From the NCBI RefSeq assembly GCF_001311175.1, contig NZ_BBAI01000005.1, positions 1 through 64,000 on the forward strand: a stretch of 64,000 nt of DNA, given 5' to 3'. The notes under the pieces are model-generated. The model saw nothing but the letters and a program-made list of their open reading frames with translations, did no database searches and was not told the origin of the DNA. Position 1 is the first letter of the stretch, and each line of letters begins with the position of its first letter. This document shows positions 57,286 to 64,000 of the stretch, one piece after another. Source of the DNA: Lacticaseibacillus pantheris DSM 15945 = JCM 12539 = NBRC 106106. GTDB lineage: Bacteria; Bacillota; Bacilli; Lactobacillales; Lactobacillaceae. A program made the position numbers and the translations under genes.

Positions 57286-60200
57286 ATGCGTAGAAATTCG
57301 ATGACCGAAATGAAGAGGCACTACAAGTTATATAAGTCGGGCTCCAAGTGGGTGGCGGCGGCAATCATTACCGTTAGCGCGGGAGCCATTGTGCTGAGTG
57401 GTAACGACACACAATCAGTGGCGGCCGATACCACGACGGCGGCAACGGTACAAACGCAAACCGACACGGGAACGACCGGACAGTCGTCCAGCGCGGGGGA
57501 CGACGCACAAAATGCAGCGGACAACCACACGCAAAGTAGCACGGCTACGGCGGAGGACATGACGCCAGCGCAATCATCGGCTACCGCGTCACAGGCGACG
57601 CCAGCTACTACTACGAGTCAATCGCAGGCTGGCTCAAGTGCAGCCACTAGCGGCGCCACTGCCACCACTGCCACCAGTGGTGCGAGCGCGTCGAGCTCAA
57701 GCGCTGCAACCACGACGACACCTGCCGCTACCACCACCGCGCAGGCTACAGCCGACGCAACCGCCGATCCCGGTCCCGCAAACCAGGATACGTTGACCAA
57801 GGGGAACGTTGAGGGCCTGTGGAATGAGGGTTATCAGGGTCAGGGCATGGTTGTGGCCGTGATTGATTCTGGGGTCCAACCACACGCAGACTTGCGGTTG
57901 ACTGACGATAGTACGGCGGCGATTAGCAAAGACGCCGCGGAGGCCGCTATTGCTAAGCTAGGGTACGGCACGTACGTCAACAGCAAGATCCCCTTTGCCT
58001 ACGATTACGTGAACAACGATAGTGTCAACACGGGGACTACGGTGTCCGGGTCTACGCACGGTGAACACGTCGCTGGTATTATTGCCGCCAACGGGACCGT
58101 TGCCGATGGCGCTACCGGTACGTCTAAAGCGTCAGTCTACGTCAAAGGGGTCGCCCCGGAAGCCCAGATTTTGGCGATGCAGGTCATTGATGAGTTCCCG
58201 GACGAAAATGCTAACGATATTTCCCGGGCAATAAGGGACGCCGTTGCGCTAGGAGCCAACGCCATCCAAATGTCACTGGGAATTGGTGTGGCCGAACAAG
58301 ATCTGACCGACGAGGAGCAAGCCGCCGTGCAGTACGCTACCGACCACGGAGTCTTTGTTTCCATCTCGGCCAGCAACAACGCCAACGCGGCCAGCATTGT
58401 GGGCTCCGATACGCCGAATGATATTTCCACGGCGTACGTGCCGAAGAACGATTCAACCATTGCCGATCCCGGTGCCGCAGCGTCCGCGATGACCGTCGCC
58501 GCCGAGAAGAGTGCGACTGGTGCTGATTCTGAAATGGACGGCTTCTCATCGTGGGGACCAATGGCGGACTATACGCTCAAGCCGGACATCGCGGCGCCCG
58601 GTGATAGTGTGACCTCCACGGCCATTGACCCGACAACCAATACCCAAACATACGCAGTTGAGTCCGGTACTTCCATGGCTGGCCCGTACGATGCCGGTGC
58701 GGCCCTACTAGTCATGCAGAAACTCAAGGCAACCCGCCCAGAATTGCAGGGCGCGGACCTGGTGAAGGCCGTTAAGCTAGCGTTAATGAACGCGGCCGAC
58801 CCAATGATTGACTTAAACTACCCGGACACCTACGTCTCCCCGCGGCGCCAGGTGCTGGACAAATTGATGTGACCAAGGCGGGGAACTTGGCCGTCGCTGC
58901 TGAGGGTACAAATAACGCCGGCTCGGTGTCGCTGGGTAAAATCGGGCAGACGACCAGCTTCAACGTGACGTTAACCAATTACGGGCAGACGACCCAAAGC
59001 TACACGGTCGACTACGACGGTGGGCCCCTCACGCAGGTGCGGGATACCAGTAACGGTAATATTGTGCACGACCAGAACTTGGCGGGAGCGGCGGTGAACA
59101 CTGCTACGCCAACGTTTACGCTCGCGCCCGGTGCCAGCAAAGTGGTGACCTTCACGCTCGCGTTGGCTGATGCGGTTGCCGCTGACCAAATTGTCGAGGG
59201 CTACTTGACATTCAAAGCGGAGGACGACACCCAGACCATCAGTGTGCCGTACCTCGGCTACTTTGGTGACCTAACCACCGAGCAGATTATTGATGATTCG
59301 GCGAACAAGCAGGACTCAATCTTTAAGGTGGGTACCTCGTTGATAACAACAATAACCCGCTGGGGGTCACCGACGCTGCCTCACTGAGCAACCTCGTGAA
59401 TAGCGACGTAACGGGCAAGTACACGTGGGGACAGGTGCCCGCGTACATTGAGAACGGCAAGGTCTCGTTCTCGCCTAACGGAGACGGTGCTAGCGATACC
59501 GTGTACCCATACGTCTTTGCCAAGCAGAACCTCAAGGCGGTCACCATTCAGATTCTGGACGCTAATGGTAACTTGGTTCGCGTGCTCGACAAGGAGAACA
59601 ACACGACCAAGTCATACCTGCAAAATGGCTCCAGTTACAACTCTGACTTAGGGTTGAGCACCGACATGCGTCTGGATACCGACGCGTTTACCTGGGATGG
59701 TCGGATTTACGACCAACAGACGGGCAAGTACATCACGGCGCCGGATGGCAGGTACACTTACCGGATTGTGACTGAGCAGTACAACGACGGGGCGGAGCAG
59801 GAACAAAACTTTGATTTACCTGTAGCCGTGGATACCGTCGCACCGACTCTGACCGGTCTGACTTACGCCAAAGGTCAGTTGACGGCCAGCTACAACGACC
59901 AGGGTGCGGGGTTCAGCCAGTTTAGTGACGCGGTGCTCAAGATTGGCGCCCAGGAGTATGGGGTGAGTCTCGATAACAACGGGCAAAGTAACGCTGGGAC
60001 AATCAGCTTCAAACTGACGGCAGCGCAAATGGCCGCCCTAGCAACGAGCGATGGGCAGCTGACCTTGACGGTGACGGACGTTGCTGGCAACCACACCAGC
60101 GCGAGTGTACAGGCGTTTGCGGGTACTACTTCGGCCTCATCGACCGATACTGCCGCCACCGTCGCACCGCAGTTTAGTTGGCAAGTCGGCGATGGTAGCT

Positions 60201-61683
60201 ACAACCGCTGGCGTAAGGAGGGCTTCGTGCAGGCCGTGTCCGACCAGACGAGTTTCACCGCCTACGCCAGGTGCCGGCGGGCGTCGATTGGATTGTTTAC
60301 GCGACCGACGCTATCTCGGGCAAGGTGTTCCCGGGCAAAGTTGATGCGGCTACTGGTATCGTGACGTTTAACCTGACCGAAGGGGCTCCGTACGGCGACT
60401 TTGTGGGCACCGTCCTGTACCCGACCGCTAACTTTGGCGAATACAAGCAGGCTGGACGTGCTGACGGGGACGAAATGATCGTCTTCCTTGACGCTGACGG
60501 CACTGCCGGATACGGTCACTTCAGCACAACGAATCCACACACGGTGATTGCTCTGCGCGATAACGCAGACGCGGCTGCGGACGCTACGGTCACGACCGGG
60601 GCGCCAGTGCTTAGTGGGCGCGCCTTTGCGGACATTACGACGCACGCACAGCCAACTGCTGGGCTTTCCTTTGATAAGTTTAATGACAACACGTTTACGT
60701 TGGTGGGTGCTGATCAGGTGGCGGACGTTTACGACCCGCAGACTAGTGAACTGACGATTACGGGTAAGGTGGCTGATCCTGCCGGGAAGGCCATGACGGT
60801 GACTGATGCTACCGAGCCGACCAAGGCGGTTGCGATTAACGCGGACGGGACGTTCAGCTTCACGGTGCCATTCAAAGCCGCTGAGCAGCAGTCAGTTGGT
60901 TACCGTCTGACGACGACTACGACCAACGATGACGGCACGACGGCAAGTAGCACGGCTTACGGCGAGCTCCAGATCTACCTGGACACCGTCTTCCCAACTT
61001 TGTCCATGCCGCAAGCCGACACGTTGACGGTTGATGCGGATGGTAACTACGATATCACGACGTCGGACCCGACCTTTACCGTCACGGGCACCGTGAACGA
61101 TAACGTGAATGGTTACCGGCTGTACACGAACGGCGATAACGTTGTGCACCAGAAGAACCTGGCTGGCTTTAACAACCACGTGGATGCGGATGCGGCCAGC
61201 TCAAACCCTTATGGGGCGGCTGACTTTAGCCAGACGTACAACTTGTTGAAGGGCGATAACTACTTCACCGTGACCGCCGTGGATATGGTGGGTAACACCA
61301 TCACGAAGGTTTTCCACGTCGTACGGGTGGACGCAACTAGCGTGACACCAACCGGTGATGAATCGCAGGGCAGTGAGGGTACCGCCACCACCAGCCCCGT
61401 GGTTGATGGTGGGCAGCGCGGGCAGGCGCAGGGCGCTCCAGACGTGCACCCTGCTGCACCTGGTTACAAGAATGATGGTCAGGGTGGCGTACAGCTAGTA
61501 CCTGCCGCCAGCCAGGCAGGTCGTCCGCAGAGTGGTGCTGATCAAGGTCAAAGCCCAGCAACTACGACTGCGGCGGCAATGCCGGCGACGGGGGATGCAC
61601 ACAGCCCGTTGGCCGCAATCGGTCTAGCTATCCTCAGCATGCTGGGACTGGCTGGACTTGCATCCCGGAAGCGGCGTGTATAG
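57286..61683 (+). CDS. Cell-wall-anchored S8 subtilisin-like protease, three frameshifts
   Basis: Repaired length about 1465 residues. KxYKxGKxW-like signal (HYKLYKSGSKWVAA), a Thr/Ser/Ala-rich linker (about 45-160), S8 domain with Asp in VAVIDSGVQPHADL, His in STHGEHVAGII and Ser in SGTSMAGPYDAGAA, a CSP/Fn3-like region, further beta-sandwich repeats, then MPATG, a hydrophobic helix and RKRR. Missing bases near 58864 (G), 59336 (G) and 60267 (C) split it into four frames. Likely lactocepin-like surface protease with a variant sorting motif. Confidence 0.9.
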
Positions 61684-61727
61684 TTTATATGTAGACGATA
61701 GCGGCAACATCGGGGGGGGTGAAGAGG

Positions 61728-61991
61728 ATGCAACCAGTGACCATTACTAATTTAGACCGGGTGTTGACCGCGTTGGTGCAGGCGCGCCAGCGGGGAGAGC
61801 TCTCTCCTGACCAGGTGGTGCTGGATGTACGCCCGCACGAGCCCGGATCGGCGCACGTTTTCACGGTACGGGACGACGCTGGCAGGCAGCACGTACTCGT
61901 TGAACTCCGGTTTAATGAGCCCTTACCCGATAACTACGCCAGCGAAATACGCCGCCGCGGCTACCACCTCGAATTGGTGGATGGACGGTAA
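61728..61991 (+). CDS. Small hypothetical protein
   Basis: About 88 residues, start ATG 61728 after GGGGGGGTGAAGAGG. Soluble, with VLDVRPHEPGSAHVFTVRDD and RRRGYHLELVDG; no family recognised. It follows the protease by 45 bases and might be cotranscribed. A hairpin with a T run follows at 62010. Confidence 0.6.
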   Translation: MQPVTITNLDRVLTALVQARQRGELSPDQVVLDVRPHEPGSAHVFTVRDDAGRQHVLVELRFNEPLPDNYASEIRRRGYHLELVDGR

Positions 61992-62009
61992 TCATAAAGA
62001 ACTTGAAGT

Positions 62010-62049
62010 CGGTACACGGCGCATTGATTGCGAAGTGTGCCGGCTTTTT
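62010..62049 (+). terminator. Terminator after the small protein gene
   Basis: CGGTACAC pairs with GTGTGCCG (one mismatch) and is followed by five T. The stretch on to 62258 shows no gene. Confidence 0.6.
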
Positions 62050-62258
62050 GCGTTTGTCTCGGCAATTGTTCGATTAGATTTATTGCGGTATCTTTGCCAA
62101 AACTGAGCGGACGCAACCACGCGCAACGGTCTATCCGAGCCCCGGTATAAAGCAATTTATCGCGGCCAATAAATTAAATCTTTACCCGCCATCCCCGTCC
62201 CGTTACGCTTAAATTAAGGACAGAGGTACTGTCACAGTTAACGAAGGGGGACGACATC

Positions 62259-62511
62259 ATGCATTTTTTTATGGGCATTAATCGTTGGTGCGCTAATTGG
62301 TGCAATTGCTGGTGCCATCACCAGCAAGGGTCACTCAATGGGGTGGATCGCGAATATTATTGCTGGTCTACTGGGCTCCGTCGTCGGTGAGGCGATTCTG
62401 GGGCACTGGGGGCCGCAACTAGCGGGGATGGCGCTGATTCCATCCATTATTGGGGCGGTCATTCTGGTGGCAATCGTGTCACTGATCGCCGGTCGTTCGG
62501 ATCATCATTAG
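62259..62511 (+). CDS. GlsB/YeaQ/YmgE-family stress membrane protein, frameshifted
   Basis: About 83 residues. With the T7 run at 62264-62270 shortened to six, ATG 62259 opens MHFLWALIVGALIGAIAG, then GWIANIIAGLLGSVVGEAIL, a glycine-rich three-helix membrane protein. It is absent from a simple ORF view because of the break. ACGAAGGGGG precedes the start. Family members associate with Asp23/Gls24 envelope-stress operons. Confidence 0.8.
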
Positions 62512-62523
62512 GGGGACGAGTAC

Positions 62524-62664
62524 ATGGACACAGTAAAAACAGTGTTTAAATTTATGTTGGCTAGCACCTTGATTGTTGGTGGTGTGCTGGTAGCCGGAAC
62601 CGTCATGGCCGCTAAGGGCATCGACGGTCTGGGCGACAAACTCCAGGCAAAGCTGCACGGTTAA
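62524..62664 (+). CDS. Small single-helix membrane protein
   Basis: 46 residues: MDTVKTVFKFMLASTLIVGG, then one hydrophobic helix and an amphipathic basic tail (GDKLQAKLHG). AGGGGGACGAG lies in front and the GlsB gene ends 12 bases upstream, so they form a small operon closed by a terminator. Too short for most gene callers. No family assigned. Confidence 0.6.
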   Translation: MDTVKTVFKFMLASTLIVGGVLVAGTVMAAKGIDGLGDKLQAKLHG

Positions 62665-62673
62665 CCGGATAGC

Positions 62674-62705
62674 AAAGGCCACCCCACAAATGCGGGGTGG
62701 CCTTT
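62674..62705. terminator. Bidirectional terminator
   Basis: AAAGGCCACCCC pairs perfectly with GGGGTGGCCTTT around ACAAATGC, between convergent genes. Confidence 0.85.
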
Positions 62706-62722
62706 ACTATTGGTGTCAGTAG

Positions 62723-63280
62723 TTAGTCGACCCGGACTATCTTACCCACTGCAATCGGCAAGGTGACGTGGGCGTCGAACATCCCCACCATTCCGGCGAC
62801 GCTGTCTGGCAACTGGAGGTCGGCCGGTACGCCGTGGATGTAGATAACGCGGCGGTCCAGCTGCAGGTCGCGACTACCAAACGCATTGGCAAAGTTATCC
62901 TGCAGTTCGGCCAGTGGCACGACTTTGGTGTACGCAAAGTGGCCATCGGCGTCTGCCACGGGGTAGCGGTCGTGCGGGATGTCCATGTGTTCCGGCGCGT
63001 CGTCAAACGGGACCATCGTGGTACCCGACACGGACTCGGTTTCCATCAGGTCGACAAAGCCGTCGCCGTTCACGTCCTGGGCGGCCGTGGCGATTTCCGC
63101 AGCGCGGCCATCCGGGAATCCGTGGAAGTGTTCCCAATGCTCGGTGCTGGCGGGTGTGCCAAACATCTCGATGGTGATGGTTAGTTCGGTGTCCGTTAGC
63201 TCTAAGCTGGCGGTACCATGCGCACTGGTGCCGATTTTGTTTGCGTTTAACGGGACGATTTCTGCTTTGTAAGTAGTCAT
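62723..63280 (-). CDS. CHRD-like acidic protein of uncertain function
   Basis: 185 residues starting MTTYKAEIVPLNANKIG at ATG 63280, with GGAGGAAAAT upstream. HGTASLELTDTELTITIEM and HWEHFHGFPDG resemble CHRD/superoxide-dismutase-like beta domains. DVNGDGFVDLMETES is an EF-hand or dockerin-like calcium loop. No signal peptide seen. It faces a divergent Crp/Fnr regulator, which may control it. The role is unknown. Confidence 0.7.
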   Translation of the reverse strand: MTTYKAEIVPLNANKIGTSAHGTASLELTDTELTITIEMFGTPASTEHWEHFHGFPDGRAAEIATAAQDVNGDGFVDLMETESVSGTTMVPFDDAPEHMDIPHDRYPVADADGHFAYTKVVPLAELQDNFANAFGSRDLQLDRRVIYIHGVPADLQLPDSVAGMVGMFDAHVTLPIAVGKIVRVD

Positions 63281-63375
63281 TACTATTTTCCTCCTCGTAA
63301 TTGTTACGCTCAGTGTACGTCCAAACGCGTATACTGTAATTGACATTTATCAATTCGCTGTGGAGGCTACTAACT

Positions 63376-64000
63376 ATGCATGATCCCCGTCAGTGCGTCG
63401 CCGGCGCGCCCATCTTTGCCGGCTTACCAGACCCCATTATCGCTCAGATTGCGGCCATATCGACCCACCAGCAGCCCGTCCGCAAAGGTGAATTGTTGTA
63501 CGCGGCAGGGACGACCGCGGACCGGCTGCTGGTGGTGGACAGCGGTCGGGTGAAGGTGTTCCGGACTGCCGCGGACGGTACGGAACAAATCATGTACTTT
63601 CTCGCCGGTCACGCGGTGGACAGCGAGGCGGCTTTGTTCATGGACGTAGAACACCAGAACTCGGCTGTGGCCACGGAGGACGCCCGGGTGTGTTCGATTC
63701 GCCGGGACGACTTCCGAACGTTGGTGGCGAACACACCGCAACTCGCGGTCAACCTCCTGAGCGCCTTTGGTAGTCGCTGACCACGCTTGAAAACCGTAGC
63801 GCGGGGCTCGGTACGTTAACGGCACACGCGCGGTTGCTCCGCTACTTGGAAGATACGGGTGCCCGCCTGCGGACCGATTACTTCCGGTTACCGATGAGTA
63901 AACGCGACCTGGCGGGGTGGCTGAGCATCACGCCGGAGACGCTCAGCCGTAACCTGAAGCGCCTGGTGCGGGAGGGTCGTATCGAGATGCAGGGGCAGAT
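63376..64000 (+). CDS. Crp/Fnr-family regulator, frameshifted, cut by window end
   Basis: Cyclic-nucleotide-binding-like domain with LLYAAGTTADRLLVVDSGRV and EAALFMDVEHQNS, then a dimer helix and a Crp HTH (MSKRDLAGWLSITPETLSR). One missing C near 63778 (CGCTGACC to CGCCTGACC) joins the two parts. A cysteine near the N-terminus (Cys7) and one at VCSIRR recall the disulphide-switch Flp proteins of lactobacilli. It continues past base 64000. Confidence 0.87.

Overview
The window looks like chromosomal DNA of a Lactobacillaceae species with fairly GC-rich core genes. Supporting signs are the KxYKxGKxW-type signal on a sorting-signal-anchored subtilase, a C69 dipeptidase, a TMEM175-type channel, PRD regulators, strong AGGAGG ribosome binding sites and cre-like boxes. 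I see no rRNA, tRNA, CRISPR array, integrase or transposase.

Layout. 0-26.1 kb (GC-rich): an aldo/keto reductase, zinc alcohol dehydrogenase and flavodoxin operon; an EamA transporter; a MacB-like ABC exporter; an intergenic cluster of DnaA-box-like sites; PEBP and quinone-reductase genes; a PadR and DHA2 efflux operon with a clear palindromic operator; a TMEM175 channel; a HicAB toxin-antitoxin pair; a putative CcpA-linked small RNA; a second DHA2 transporter; a GH3, GPH symporter and GH29 alpha-L-fucosidase operon; an isochorismatase-like hydrolase; a noncoding nest of inverted repeats (about 21.3-22.03 kb); a lone EAL protein; PepD; and orphan proteins.

26.2-54.6 kb (clearly AT-richer): a dense carbohydrate and Amadori-product island with three different PTS families. 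The galactitol-type PTS is linked to a PfkB kinase, DeoR regulator and class II aldolase. The second block has an amino-acid-type ABC transporter, GntR regulator, FrlD-like kinase and FrlB-like deglycase. Then come a further FrlB paralogue with its own divergent GntR, a LevR/GfrR-type sigma54 activator, a mannose-family PTS EIIABCD with a good -24/-12 promoter, a third FrlB paralogue, a HAD phosphatase and rpoN itself. The third PTS is ascorbate-type with a PRD/BglG activator and a SIS-domain protein. An Mrr-type restriction enzyme closes the block. The parsimonious reading is two parallel routes for glycated amino acids: ABC import with kinase and deglycase, and phosphorylating PTS import with deglycase. 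Sigma54 and its activator are encoded beside the genes they would serve.

54.6-64 kb (GC-rich again): a MazG-like hydrolase, coaBC, a degenerate Fic protein, a very large cell-wall-anchored subtilase, small GlsB-type membrane proteins, a secretable-looking acidic protein and the start of a Crp/Fnr regulator.

A major caveat applies to all coordinates. About half of the genes carry a single-base frameshift. In the AT-rich island nearly all lie in A or T runs shown as 7 or 8 that restore the reading frame if shortened to 6 or 7. In GC-rich DNA they are mostly single missing G or C bases. I treat this as a systematic base-calling signature and describe such genes as single repaired reading frames, stating where the frame breaks.
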